Notes: a model not told the origin generated them from the sequence alone. 64,000 nucleotides of DNA from JABHGY01 sp964525185 (GCA_964525185.1 CAZGFQ010000007.1:11855-75854), one strand, 5' to 3'; shown: positions 24,735 to 34,283, numbered from the stretch's first letter. Program-made: numbers and translations.

Positions 24735-25379
24735 TTAAAGATCACTCACATGATCAGTTAGATAGCTGGCAACACCTTCAGCAGTGTCTTTCATACCATC
24801 TTCACCTTCAGTCCAACCTGCAGGACATACTTCTCCGTATTTAGTATGGAAATCTAGTGCATCAACCATTCGAAGCATTTCATCAATATTTCTACCAAGT
24901 GGAAGATCATTTATTACAGCATGACGTACCGTTCCTTCTTCATCAATTAGGAAAGAACCACGCAATGCAACTCCACCACCAACAGATGTTTCAGCACTTT
25001 CTTTTTCAGTTTCAACGTATGCGGGTTCTGCACCTAACAATACTTCATAATTACGAGCGATGGATTTATCTAAATCTGCAATAATTGGATATTGTACATT
25101 TCCAATACCACCATTATTTACATCTGTATTTTTCCACGCCCAATGGCTGAATTGTGAATCGACGGAACATCCAAGAACTTGGACACCACGTTTTTCGAAA
25201 TCAGCTAAACGTTTATCAAATGCGATAAGTTCAGTCGGACATACGAATGTAAAGTCTAACGGATAGAAGAAAAGAACTACTTTCTTTCCTTTATAATCTG
25301 AAAGACTCACTTCTTGAAATGAATTATCCGGCATGATAGCTGTTGCTTTAAATTCCGGGGCTTTTTTTGTTACTAACAT
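24735..25379 (-). CDS. 2-Cys peroxiredoxin (AhpC/Prx1 type)
   Basis: The 214-residue thiol peroxidase has the peroxidatic Cys47 in DFTFVCPTE and the resolving Cys at about 185 in GEVCPAGW. The GG(V/G)ALRGSFLID and Y-L-D helices of typical 2-Cys Prx are present. It reduces hydrogen peroxide and organic or peroxynitrite substrates in the cytoplasm. It lies 12 bp after a PerR/Fur-family gene and ends in a strong terminator, a classic peroxide-response operon. Its position within the wider nitrate-respiring locus is coincidental as far as the sequence shows. Confidence 0.96.
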   Translation of the reverse strand: MLVTKKAPEFKATAIMPDNSFQEVSLSDYKGKKVVLFFYPLDFTFVCPTELIAFDKRLADFEKRGVQVLGCSVDSQFSHWAWKNTDVNNGGIGNVQYPIIADLDKSIARNYEVLLGAEPAYVETEKESAETSVGGGVALRGSFLIDEEGTVRHAVINDLPLGRNIDEMLRMVDALDFHTKYGEVCPAGWTEGEDGMKDTAEGVASYLTDHVSDL

Positions 25380-25391
25380 ATAGTTTCCTTT

Positions 25392-25766
25392 TTATTTTGA
25401 TTTACATGATTTACAAATTCCATTCATCTGGACATGAGAATTTGATATAATATGGTTTGTTTTTTGTTCTACTTCAGACACAAAACTTTTATTTGGAATA
25501 TGAATATCAATTATTGTTTTACACTCTATACAATAAAAATGTTGATGATTTTTCATATTCCCATCATAATGAATGACACCATTAAAATGGATTGCTTGAA
25601 TTTTATCATTGTCTGCTAGTAAGCCTAGGTTACGATAAACTGTGCCTAAACTTACCTTCGGCAATGCTTTTTTAACTTTAGAAAAGACCCATTCCGCTGT
25701 CGGATGAGAATGTGTTCCCCGCACAATATTTAAAATGGATTCTCTCTGTATGCTATAATTTTTCAT
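25392..25766 (-). CDS. perR: Fur-family regulator, PerR-like
   Basis: The 124-residue protein has a winged helix (residues 1-60, HPTAEWVFSKVKK...SLGTVYRNLGLL) and a C-terminal dimer domain with HYDGNMKNHQHFYC. That segment keeps the Asp and His that bind the regulatory metal in PerR. Two CxxC pairs (CIEC and CKSC) form the structural zinc site. Fur homologues with this Asp pattern sense peroxide by metal-catalysed His oxidation. The gene directly precedes the peroxiredoxin, the typical PerR target. PerR rather than Fur is favoured by the Asp and by context; the exact class is inferred. A near-palindrome upstream (25815-25833) may be its box. Confidence 0.85.
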   Translation of the reverse strand: MKNYSIQRESILNIVRGTHSHPTAEWVFSKVKKALPKVSLGTVYRNLGLLADNDKIQAIHFNGVIHYDGNMKNHQHFYCIECKTIIDIHIPNKSFVSEVEQKTNHIISNSHVQMNGICKSCKSK

Positions 25767-25797
25767 GACTAAATAGTATTTGAAATTATTTATATTT

Positions 25798-25833
25798 AGG
25801 AATGATTCCTATTTTTATTATTATCATTAATAA
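25798..25833. promoter_or_regulatory. Palindromes in the divergent perR / zinc-ribbon promoter region
   Basis: AGGAATGATTCCT at 25798-25810 is a perfect 6-1-6 palindrome. TTATTATTATCATTAATAA at 25815-25833 pairs at seven of nine positions and resembles a 19-bp Fur/PerR box. Both lie between the divergent starts at 25766 and 25889, as an autoregulated peroxide-response promoter would. Binding is not shown. Confidence 0.5.
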
Positions 25834-25888
25834 ACATTTATATATAACTTTTCATGATATTTTTCTAAATAATAGAGAGGAAAACAAT

Positions 25889-26095
25889 ATGGCTGATTAT
25901 CAATGTCCCCATTGTGGGATGGGAATCAAATCACTTGAATGTGCTAAATGTGGTACAGAACTAGTACACGATCACATTACTACGGATGATGGGAGAGAAG
26001 TTGCAGTTGCTAAATGTCCAGATGGGTGCGGAATGATAAAATCGCCCCAATGTTGCGGACATGATATGTCATGCGACATAAGCAGTGATTCTTGA
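25889..26095 (+). CDS. Small zinc-ribbon protein, 68 aa
   Basis: The start is the ATG at 25889, preceded by AGAGAGG. The 29 hydrophobic residues encoded further upstream are non-coding leader. The protein has CPHC, CAKC, CPDGC and CGHDMSC elements, at least four Cys pairs able to bind two zinc ions. It is divergent from perR and ends in a strong hairpin. Small multi-Cys proteins of this kind are found beside peroxide or metal regulators in marine bacteria. The function is unknown; a role in metal or redox homeostasis is inferred. Confidence 0.8.
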   Translation: MADYQCPHCGMGIKSLECAKCGTELVHDHITTDDGREVAVAKCPDGCGMIKSPQCCGHDMSCDISSDS

Positions 26096-26097
26096 AT

Positions 26098-26127
26098 AAA
26101 AAGCCCCCGATTAATCGGGGGCTTTTT
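26098..26127. terminator. Bidirectional intrinsic terminator
   Basis: AAAAAGCCCCCGA (26098-26110) and TCGGGGGCTTTTT (26115-26127) form a perfect 13-bp stem with a TTAA loop. It lies between the convergent zinc-ribbon gene (ending 26095) and the minus-strand membrane gene (ending 26132) and serves both. Confidence 0.95.
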
Positions 26128-26131
26128 ATTT

Positions 26132-26497
26132 TTAAAATGGTTGGTAATTCGCTAAATACCAAGCACAAATAAATAATAATGGCGCTGAAATATAAATAGC
26201 TTTATTTATCGTTCTTGATATGTACAGTAATGAAGATAAGCCACCAAAAATAACCCAAATTAGGAACTTTAATTTAACCCAATTGGGCCAAGGCCAGTGG
26301 ATAGATATTCTAGCCAACATTCCGAAACCACCAAGTAAGACCAGAAACAACCCTATTCCATGAATAATGAATAGCAATTTACGTAATGGCTCTTTTTTAT
26401 CCTGAGATACGATTGCATGCACACTTAATCCTGAGATTGATGCTATTAATAAACCAATCCCGATAATATGTAATAGGATATATGTTTCAAAGGACAT
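26132..26497 (-). CDS. Small four-helix membrane protein, 121 aa
   Basis: There are four hydrophobic segments with conserved-looking His (LLHIIGIGLL near 9, FIIHGIGLFL near 44) and a GGFGMLAR loop, an architecture seen in SirB-like or small cytochrome-like membrane proteins. It is 5 bp downstream of the PuuD-like gene and likely co-translated. No enzymatic motif is visible. A heme-binding role for the His residues is possible but only inferred. Confidence 0.7.
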   Translation of the reverse strand: MSFETYILLHIIGIGLLIASISGLSVHAIVSQDKKEPLRKLLFIIHGIGLFLVLLGGFGMLARISIHWPWPNWVKLKFLIWVIFGGLSSLLYISRTINKAIYISAPLLFICAWYLANYQPF

Positions 26498-26502
26498 TTT
26501 TT

Positions 26503-27279
26503 TTAAAACCCTTTAATGGTTCCTGATTTTTTATATAGCTGCCATACAATATGCCATCCTAAAGCAATCATAATAAGCAATACACCATAGCCATTCAAAT
26601 AATGAGACACACCTACTGTATGTTCATTTATCATTGTCCAAATAAGGGGTACACTCATATATGTATTATGCTTTGAGCGGAGGCCTGCCATTCCTGCATC
26701 TGCTGGATTTGGAGCATCTCCATTTTTAATAGCAGTAATGATTTTTTGTTGAGCTGGCCAAATTCTATACCAAACATTAAAAGCCATCATAGAACCCAAC
26801 ATAGCACCAATATGTATATTATAAGCTCTGTATTCTGACATTTCTGCTACAAAAACAAGAAAGGCTAATACGCCGACAATACCTGCAAAGCTGATTCCAG
26901 TTGCAATCATTGGGTTTTTTGCTAACGGACTTTTATAAAATGCATCATAAACAAAAACCATTAAAAATGGAATTAAATATGCCATATGTTTGAATTTATT
27001 TACTTCAAATCCAGAATTATTGAACATAGAATCATTCATGCCCATCCAGAAAATAAATATCATTAAAAGTAATCCTGTTACCCAAGTCCATGCAGCACCC
27101 CATCTAAAAAAGTATAAGGTTCTTGGCATCAATTCAGGTATTACTTTTTTCTTTGTTTCTGCATCTAAAGTCGCTGCAACATGACCGTTAATCCAATTAA
27201 AAAAGTATAATAGCCCAATCCATAGAACTCCAGCTATTACGTGTAACCATTTTAATATAGGTGTAATGAATTCCATCAT
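26503..27279 (-). CDS. PuuD-like (urate hydroxylase N-terminal) membrane protein
   Basis: The 258-residue membrane protein has the signature LHVIAGVLWIGLLYFFNWINGHV, then ELMPRTLYFFRWGAAWTWVTGLLLM of the PuuD/urate oxidase N-terminal membrane family, and about seven to eight membrane segments with several His. It lacks the C-terminal cytochrome c domain of full PuuD. Similar truncated forms are widespread in marine bacteria and are unlikely to be true urate hydroxylases. It probably forms a pair with the following small membrane protein. Annotation as PuuD-like is by sequence; substrate not established. Confidence 0.8.
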   Translation of the reverse strand: MMEFITPILKWLHVIAGVLWIGLLYFFNWINGHVAATLDAETKKKVIPELMPRTLYFFRWGAAWTWVTGLLLMIFIFWMGMNDSMFNNSGFEVNKFKHMAYLIPFLMVFVYDAFYKSPLAKNPMIATGISFAGIVGVLAFLVFVAEMSEYRAYNIHIGAMLGSMMAFNVWYRIWPAQQKIITAIKNGDAPNPADAGMAGLRSKHNTYMSVPLIWTMINEHTVGVSHYLNGYGVLLIMIALGWHIVWQLYKKSGTIKGF

Positions 27280-27354
27280 TTCTCCTCTTATGTTATTGTA
27301 TTATTAAATCCCTAAAGCCATGTAATTTACATAGACATCCATATTTAAAAATAA

Positions 27355-28941
27355 TTATTGATTGATTTTTTCAGGATATGGAAATAAATCTAATAATGAT
27401 TTTGCATGTCCGTGTTCATCTATATATGTAACGTGGGACCGATCAAATTGAGTATAATTTGTTAATCCAGCAGCACCGGAAAGTGAATTGAGCCCATTGC
27501 GTAATGTGATTACATAATTCAAGACACGCCATTGTTTTTCGTCCACCACTAATGCTTTTTGATGATCGACATCCGTTGTTGCCACACCCACTGGACATTT
27601 ATTCGTATGGCATTTTTGAGCACCAATACAACCAACTGATATCATCATACCTCGAGCAATATTCACTAAATCTGCACCCATGGATAATGCTATAGCAATT
27701 TTATCAGGACTAAATAATTTACCACTTGCAAAAACTTTAACCCGATCTCTTACGCCATATTTTCTTAAAACATTATCCAAATGAATTAATCCGGATTTAA
27801 CAGGTAATCCCATCGTATCTGCCATTTCTTGGTAAGTTGCACCTGAACCACCTTCACCACCATCGACCGTAATTGCATCTGGGCCACGCCCCGTTTTAGA
27901 CATTGCTTCAGCCAATTCATCCGCAGAATCTGGACCGCCCATCACTATTTTTACTCCAATAGGTTTACCACCCAATTCTCTTAATCGGTCAATAAAATCA
28001 AAAAGAGAAATCATATCATGGAATTCATTATGACGATTAGGCGAATCCACATTTTTCCAAGGTGTTACACCACGTATTTCTGCAATTTCGGGGTTAACTT
28101 TACTTCCTTCTACATGACCACCACGAATTTTTGCACCTTGCGCCAATTTAAGCTCAAACATTTTAATTTGCGGATTATTAGCTTTTTCTTGAAAACTATC
28201 TGAACAAAAAGTTCCATCTTCTGTTCTTACACCAAATAATCCAGGACCAATTTGCATAATCACATCTCCGCCACCAACTAAATGATGAGGAGCCAATCCT
28301 CCTTCACCCGTATGAACCCATGAACCTGTTGCTTGACCTAAACCTTGACTCATAGCTTGAATGGCATTTTCTCCGAGCGCTCCAAAACTCATAGCACTCA
28401 TCCCAACTGGTCCTTTTACTTTCCATGGATATTTACAATCTGGACCAATGACAATAGCATCAGAATCATTTAATCGCCATGGTTGAATTACTATATCTTC
28501 TAAGTGTTCTTTTCTAGAAAATAATCCTTCAGTACCAACATATCGTTTTGTTTTTATTTTCGGGTCACATTCTATTTCCATTTCGCGTGCTTGCTTTGGA
28601 AACATTGAATTCTTTAAATACCAACCTGCTTTATCAAAGTCTCTCTTAGACCCAAATGAGATCAACGTTTTCATATATTTCCCGGCAACAACTATATTGG
28701 CAAAATCCATTCTGCTGAATGGTTTCCCTTCATTATCAGAATCAAACATATATTGACGCATTTCTGGACCGAGCATTTCAAATACATAACGAATACGGCC
28801 CAATAAAGGAAAATTTCTAAGAACAGAATGCTGACTTTGATTTATATCCCTAAAATATATAATGATAAATAGAATCGGCGGAACCGTAACCACAATCATA
28901 AAAAAGATCAGTAATAGGGTGAGTGCTATTTCCTGGAACAT
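27355..28941 (-). CDS. FMN-binding glutamate synthase-family protein
   Basis: The 528-residue protein has an N-terminal membrane segment (about 1-28) and a large glutamate synthase alpha-subunit FMN domain: VGPDCKYPWKVKGPVGMSAMSFGALGENAIQAM, then DAITVDGGEGGSGATYQE, and the 3Fe-4S cysteines in CIGAQKCHTNKCPVGVATTD near 437-456. Stand-alone proteins of this type lack the glutaminase domain, and their reaction is unknown. The gene closes the SLC13/Usp/SLC13 operon with a 9-bp gap. The substrate for the flavin domain may be a compound imported by these carriers; this is inferred. Confidence 0.9.
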   Translation of the reverse strand: MFQEIALTLLLIFFMIVVTVPPILFIIIYFRDINQSQHSVLRNFPLLGRIRYVFEMLGPEMRQYMFDSDNEGKPFSRMDFANIVVAGKYMKTLISFGSKRDFDKAGWYLKNSMFPKQAREMEIECDPKIKTKRYVGTEGLFSRKEHLEDIVIQPWRLNDSDAIVIGPDCKYPWKVKGPVGMSAMSFGALGENAIQAMSQGLGQATGSWVHTGEGGLAPHHLVGGGDVIMQIGPGLFGVRTEDGTFCSDSFQEKANNPQIKMFELKLAQGAKIRGGHVEGSKVNPEIAEIRGVTPWKNVDSPNRHNEFHDMISLFDFIDRLRELGGKPIGVKIVMGGPDSADELAEAMSKTGRGPDAITVDGGEGGSGATYQEMADTMGLPVKSGLIHLDNVLRKYGVRDRVKVFASGKLFSPDKIAIALSMGADLVNIARGMMISVGCIGAQKCHTNKCPVGVATTDVDHQKALVVDEKQWRVLNYVITLRNGLNSLSGAAGLTNYTQFDRSHVTYIDEHGHAKSLLDLFPYPEKINQ

Positions 28942-28950
28942 TATTTACTC

Positions 28951-30330
28951 CTACCAAAAATTAGAAACAAAATATAAAACTAAAATCGACATAACAAACA
29001 TTTTCCATCCAGCTCGAAGATAATCGGATTGATGTACTAAACCACTCGAATGAATAATCATACAGGTTGGTGACGCTACGACAGTTAGATAAGCAAATGC
29101 TGAGGCGATTGCAGTGGAGAAACCCATTTCAAGCGGGTCTCCTCCCATATTTAAAACAATGGGGCCTATCACCGCAACGGTTGCAGCATTGCTCAATAAA
29201 TTTGTTAATATTCCTGTTAGCAGAACTGCAATCACCCATCTTAAAACCGAAATATCATTACTTACTAATTTCATCCAATGGATTGCTGACTCAGCAACCC
29301 ATAATGCTGCCCCTGTTTCTTTCATATGAAGCCCCAATGACACAGCCGCTCCAAAAAGAATGATCACACCCCAGTTAGTATTACGATTCAAATCCTCCCA
29401 ACGAATTAATCCAAGAGCTAAATAGAGAAAAACACCAATCAAGGCGATCATGCCTAAACCCACTTTCGAACTGAAAAATACCCACCCAAGAAAGACAAGA
29501 ATAAAAATGATTATTGTTAATATTTCGTTGCTTCTCATCGGTCCACTTTTTGTCACTTGTACTTTTAATTTTCTTACAGCAGAATCCAAGATCAGTTGGC
29601 GAGGTTTAAAAGTGAACCATAAAATTATCGTTGCAAGTGGGATTTCGAGCAATAACATCGGATAAGCATATTTCATCCACTGCAAATAGGAAATATCTCC
29701 TACACCAAACTCAGTCATATACCCCAGCATGATGACATTTCTCCCACCACCTGAAGGCGTACCAATCGAACCCATTGCACTCCCATAGGCAATGGAAAAC
29801 AATATCAAAGCTGCCAATTTCGAAGTATCTCTTTTATCCACCCCTGAATTATTGACTAATGTTAATCCCACTGGCATCATCATTGCTGTAACCGTATGTT
29901 CTCCAATAAATGAAGATAAAATTGCAGAAATCGAAATAAATCCAATAATTATTCTCCAGGTTATATTTCCAGTTAATTTAATAATCCCCAATGCAAGGCG
30001 ACTATCCAAGCCCTGACTGACGATGGCTACAGCTAGCATGAGAGACCCCATTATAAAGAAAACAGCATCACTCATAAATGATTTAGCAACGCCATTGGAC
30101 GTATTAATCCCCATTAATACTTCCAGAATAAGAATCATCATAGCAACAGCAGGAAGAGGAACCGGTTCAAAGATAATCAGGATAATGGCCATTACAACGA
30201 TAATCAAAACCCTGTAACCCTCAACTGACAATCCGGTCGGCGCCGGAAATTGAAACATGATAATTCCGATTACGATGGCAAATAAAAGCCATCGTTTTTG
30301 AGTCAGCCAATAGATAAAAGTATTTAGCAA
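28951..30330 (-). CDS. SLC13 (DASS) family sodium-coupled anion transporter, copy 2
   Basis: The 459-residue carrier has about 11-12 membrane segments. The motifs GTPSGGGRNVIML near residue 190 and LSNAATVAVIGPI near 390 occupy the positions of the two SNT-type signature loops of DASS carriers, which move sulfate or C4/C6 di- and tricarboxylates with sodium. It follows the universal-stress gene by 16 bp and precedes the flavoprotein by 9 bp. It is a paralogue of the carrier at 31254-32666. Which anion each one takes cannot be told. Confidence 0.9.
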   Translation of the reverse strand: MLNTFIYWLTQKRWLLFAIVIGIIMFQFPAPTGLSVEGYRVLIIVVMAIILIIFEPVPLPAVAMMILILEVLMGINTSNGVAKSFMSDAVFFIMGSLMLAVAIVSQGLDSRLALGIIKLTGNITWRIIIGFISISAILSSFIGEHTVTAMMMPVGLTLVNNSGVDKRDTSKLAALILFSIAYGSAMGSIGTPSGGGRNVIMLGYMTEFGVGDISYLQWMKYAYPMLLLEIPLATIILWFTFKPRQLILDSAVRKLKVQVTKSGPMRSNEILTIIIFILVFLGWVFFSSKVGLGMIALIGVFLYLALGLIRWEDLNRNTNWGVIILFGAAVSLGLHMKETGAALWVAESAIHWMKLVSNDISVLRWVIAVLLTGILTNLLSNAATVAVIGPIVLNMGGDPLEMGFSTAIASAFAYLTVVASPTCMIIHSSGLVHQSDYLRAGWKMFVMSILVLYFVSNFW

Positions 30331-30346
30331 AAGGCCGGCGGGAGTT

Positions 30347-31231
30347 TTATTTCACAATAAGGACAGGACAATGGCAGTCTTCCATTACTTTTAATGGTTT
30401 ACTGCCTGTAAAAAATTTTATTAATGGATTTTTACTCGAAGCACCCATGACAATAATATGATTATCACCCGCTTCTTTTTTAATTACTTTTGAAGGATCT
30501 CCTACTCGAAATATTTTTTGATATTGAATACCAGAGTTTTCCATCAATTTACCCGCATTTTCAGATGCCTCTTTGTACCCCGGTCCAAATTTATCAACTT
30601 TACTCACTGTCAAAATATCGACATCAATATTAAAAGCCTGAGCGACTTGGGCTCCGAATTTTACTGCTCCCTTCGTTCCTGTCGAATCATCCACTGCGAG
30701 TAAAAGACGGTAAGTTTGATTTGGGTTAAAATGATTGACTACAAAAATAGAACTATCGATATATTGTATTAAATCGTGAGCCATGCGCCTTTTTTGACTC
30801 CCGCCAATAATAGTAATATCATAACCCACTCGCTGTACTTCATCCCGGAGTTCAGCAATAATATCGCCATTACGTAAGATTAAATTAACATTCTCGCAAA
30901 TGGTCCCCTGTAAATATACTTCGCTACGGTTTCCACCAGTTTGAACCAATGTGTTTTTAGGGAAACCGGTTTTGATGGTTGTCGGGGTAATATAATTATT
31001 TTCTGCTAAAAAATTAAATGCCCATTCTAAAACTTCTACTCCAGGGCGGTCAAATTCCCATTCTTCCATACGCTCTTGGGCAAACCGTACTTGTGATGCA
31101 GAAAATTCGCTAACCTTCGGCCCCACATAGACAATCGTGACTGCAGCTTTAAATGCTTTAGCAACCTGCATCCCTACACGGAGGGTTGGTTCAGAATATT
31201 CTTGACTGCCGACTGCAATGAGACATTTCAT
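30347..31231 (-). CDS. Universal stress protein with two Usp domains
   Basis: The 294-residue protein has two UspA-like modules. The second is complete, with AVDD near 162 and the ATP-loop MGASSKNPLIKFFTGS; the first begins CLIAVGSQEY and has a less obvious nucleotide loop. It sits between two SLC13 carriers with short gaps, so it may regulate them, as Usp domains fused to or beside carriers do elsewhere. No fusion to the carrier is seen. Confidence 0.9.
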   Translation of the reverse strand: MKCLIAVGSQEYSEPTLRVGMQVAKAFKAAVTIVYVGPKVSEFSASQVRFAQERMEEWEFDRPGVEVLEWAFNFLAENNYITPTTIKTGFPKNTLVQTGGNRSEVYLQGTICENVNLILRNGDIIAELRDEVQRVGYDITIIGGSQKRRMAHDLIQYIDSSIFVVNHFNPNQTYRLLLAVDDSTGTKGAVKFGAQVAQAFNIDVDILTVSKVDKFGPGYKEASENAGKLMENSGIQYQKIFRVGDPSKVIKKEAGDNHIIVMGASSKNPLIKFFTGSKPLKVMEDCHCPVLIVK

Positions 31232-31253
31232 ATCTATCCAAATTTAATGATTA

Positions 31254-32666
31254 TTAAAAAAATATTGACCAAAAAGTATTGGCGTACAGGATGACTAATA
31301 TTATGGATAAAATTCCAATTTTCCATCCTGCTTTGAGAAAATCTTTTGCCCCAACAAGGCCACTGGAATAAATGATCGTACACGCAGGTGCAGCAACAGC
31401 GGTAAAAAACCCGAATGCAGAGGCGATAGCTGTCACTAACCCTAAATGCAGCGTATTCTCCCCCATGTTTAGAGTAATAGGACCCAATACTGCTACCGTG
31501 GCTGAACTGGATAAAACATTTGCTAAAACTGTGGTCATGATTACAATAATACCATCCATAGCAAATGAAAATGATTCCATGATTGATTCAAAAATATTCA
31601 CAACTTGATTGGCTAACCATAAAGCCGCCCCAGTCCCTTGAATATTGGCTCCCAGTGAAATCGTTGCTCCAAATAAAATGATGACACCCCAATGCGTATT
31701 TCGGCTGATATCTTCCCAATTTACAAATCCTGCAATTAAATATAATAACACACCCGAAAGGGCTATCGTGCCAAGACCCAAGGTCTCACTAAAAAATACC
31801 CAACCCAAAAACACAAATAAAAAAATAAATACAGCCACCGTATCTCGCCCGGATAATTTGGGTGCTTTTGCAACCTGAACAACCAATTTTCTAACTCCGG
31901 TATCCAAATGAACATATTCAGGTGTAAAACTTTTTATCAATATCCAGGAAACCATAGGTATCATGATAAATACCAAAGGATAAACTCTTAATATCCAGCC
32001 GAAATATGATATAGATACGCCATTATCTTGAAGATAGGACATCATAATTACATTTCGACCTCCACCGGAAGGTGTCCCGATTGAACCCACTAATGCACCA
32101 TAAGCAATGGAGAATAAAAGGACTGCACTCAATCCTTTAACTTTTTCTTTATCCTCAGACGTAAACCGAATCAATGTCATCCCAATAGGAAGCATGAGCG
32201 CAGCAACCGTATGTTCGCCGATAAAAGAAGATAACAACGCAGAAATAGCCGTAAACCCGAAAACAATATTTTTGATTTTATGCCCCGTTAAAGTAATGAT
32301 ACCCAAAGCAATCCGTTTATCCCAACCTTGCTTAATAATCGCCACAGACAACATGAGTGAGCCCATAATAAATAAGACGGCATCATTCATAAATGATTGA
32401 GATATTTCTTCCGGTGTTCCAATCCCTAAAACAACTTCCATCACTATAATATATAATGCAATTGCCGGGAGTGGAATGGGTTCAGTGATGATCATGATTA
32501 ACGCTGTAATGACAATAATAATAATACGATATCCTTCAATTGTGAGCCCCGAAGGAGCCGGGGATAAAAATAAAACCACTCCAATTAGCATTGTGATTAA
32601 AAACCATTTCTTCTGGGTTGCCCAAAAAAGAAAATTAGTCAGCGAATATTGTGAAAATCCCAGCAT
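31254..32666 (-). CDS. SLC13 (DASS) family sodium-coupled anion transporter, copy 1
   Basis: The 470-residue carrier is very similar in layout to the copy at 28951-30330: an EPIPLPAIALYI loop, SFIGEHTVAALMLPIGMTL, GTPSGGGRNVIMM near 200 and SSSATVAVLGPI near 393. The duplication within one operon, separated only by a Usp gene, suggests either a heteromeric pair or two related substrates. It is the first gene of the operon, with its own upstream region of about 70 bp to the terminator at 32710-32734. Confidence 0.9.
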   Translation of the reverse strand: MLGFSQYSLTNFLFWATQKKWFLITMLIGVVLFLSPAPSGLTIEGYRIIIIVITALIMIITEPIPLPAIALYIIVMEVVLGIGTPEEISQSFMNDAVLFIMGSLMLSVAIIKQGWDKRIALGIITLTGHKIKNIVFGFTAISALLSSFIGEHTVAALMLPIGMTLIRFTSEDKEKVKGLSAVLLFSIAYGALVGSIGTPSGGGRNVIMMSYLQDNGVSISYFGWILRVYPLVFIMIPMVSWILIKSFTPEYVHLDTGVRKLVVQVAKAPKLSGRDTVAVFIFLFVFLGWVFFSETLGLGTIALSGVLLYLIAGFVNWEDISRNTHWGVIILFGATISLGANIQGTGAALWLANQVVNIFESIMESFSFAMDGIIVIMTTVLANVLSSSATVAVLGPITLNMGENTLHLGLVTAIASAFGFFTAVAAPACTIIYSSGLVGAKDFLKAGWKIGILSIILVILYANTFWSIFF

Positions 32667-32709
32667 TAAGGTTCGGAATTTATGGCATTAATTATTACTG
32701 GACGAAAAA

Positions 32710-32734
32710 AAAGCCCCGAAATATTCGAGGCTTT
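32710..32734 (-). terminator. Probable intrinsic terminator
   Basis: AAAGCCCCGAA (32710-32720) pairs with TTCGAGGCTTT (32724-32734) with one C-A mismatch and a three-nt loop, just beyond the stop of the Por-sorted protein at 32737. A/T tracts lie on both sides. Confidence 0.75.
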
Positions 32735-32736
32735 TT

Positions 32737-34249
32737 CTATTTCAGAAATAAACATTTACCCGTTTTTATCTTATTTCCGGTAGTCAGGCGATAGAAATAT
32801 AGTCCTGATGGCTCATTTTCCGGACCCCAATTGATCAAATGGAATCCTTTTTCCATATCGCTCTTTTGCAATGTTTTAATTTTAACACCTTTTATAGAAT
32901 ATATGGAAAAGTCAATGTCTGCAGTTTCTGTTAGGTAATATTTAAATGTGGTACTTCCGTTAAATGGATTTGGATAATTTGGATATAATTCAAATTGACG
33001 GGGTGTGGTTTCAATTTCATTTGCAGTGGATAAAAAATGAGAATATAATCCATCCATTGAATTAATAACATTTTGTAGTGACCCTACAATTACATATGTT
33101 CTAAATTGATATGTTTCTTCCTCAATCACATTATTCCTACGAAAAACACAATTCCATTTAACTACATCTGCCCAATCGAACAACCATCGCCCATACCCAG
33201 TTGTGGGCCAATTATTATCTGGTAAATCTGGTGTATAAATTCCCATTGCATATGCCGAATCAGGTGTAGAAAGAATCACAGGAATGGCTTGTTCGCCCGG
33301 TCCAACTGATAATGTATCCAATTGATGAATCTCAGGATCATATGTCCAAAAAGATGAAAAATCTATTGGCATATATCCGGTAACAGCTTCGAATATTCCA
33401 TGATAAACATCCACTGAATCTGGTATTTTATACGTTACTAGGTATTCAATTACATGCGGCATATTATTATATCCGATTGTTACATTTTTAGTATGTATAA
33501 AGTCGGATGTTTCTGTTTCATTTATGACAAGGCCGCACCAAGCTGTATCCCCGGGAGATAACCAAAATGCCATTTTTGATTCTGTGGATAATGAATTTTC
33601 TGTGGATGAATAATTAAGTAATAGACTTGAACTTGTATCCCCAGTTCCATCAGAACTGGAACCAGCTTCAGTTGGATTAAAACATTCTCCAAACCCATCA
33701 AAATGACAGGCTGATTGGAGTTGGCGACCATGGTCATAACTATCAATAAATTCTTTTCCATTCCAAGTTAAAGAATGAATGGCACCTGCTAAACGTTCAG
33801 TTGTTGTAATCGTTATTTCCGACGGACCAGCGACGTTACTAATCTGAGAAGTTATTGATTCTGTTTGAATTAATAATGGAGACCCTGGTAATAGGTTTAA
33901 TTCGCCTGAATCATAATCCACTGCATATATATGAATCAAATATGTGGATGGAGGCAGTGCTAATAATGAAAAACTAAATCCATGGTTTGGATCCGGTGTA
34001 ACACCTGCATCCACCAAATCTTGTCTAGGTTCATCCGCGATTACCGATTCATGAAATTGCATATTTAAGTAAAGTCTAACTTCAACTGGGTTTACCCCAG
34101 CATCTTCATCATAAGCCCATCCATGCCCGCCAGACCAATTTGCATTATCTAATTCGCCAATTGGATCGTCTGATTGACCAAATGTGAATGTTAACTGAAT
34201 AATAACAATAACAATTAAAAAATAATGAGGTTTTAAAAATGATTAACAT
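32737..34249 (-). CDS. Secreted protein with Por-type (T9SS) C-terminal domain; apparent frameshift in the signal peptide
   Basis: The body of the protein (from about residue 26) is open from 34242 to 32737 and ends in a T9SS type A sorting domain (NYPNPFNGSTTFKYYL and a final GLYFYRLTTGNKIKTGKCLFLK-type segment). In this frame no start codon precedes the signal-like LIVIVIIQLTFTFGQ. An ATG at 34249, one frame off, opens MLIIFKTSLF. Deleting one base from the A6 run at 34217-34222 joins the two into a normal 25-residue signal peptide. An in-frame ATG at 34062 would instead lose the signal. So this is either a homopolymer sequencing error or a real frameshift. It is secreted to the cell surface; the function of the middle region is unknown. 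Confidence 0.7.
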
Positions 34250-34283
34250 TGAAAAGGGAGAAAGTCAGTTGAATTACTCGAAA

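Noticed and set aside
25802..25888. A 29-residue hydrophobic leader on the zinc-ribbon protein
   Set aside because: It covers the regulatory palindromes and lacks a ribosome-binding site, while the ATG at 25889 has AGAGAGG upstream.
26503..27279. Calling the membrane protein a true urate hydroxylase
   Set aside because: It lacks the C-terminal cytochrome c domain of PuuD and has no purine genes beside it.
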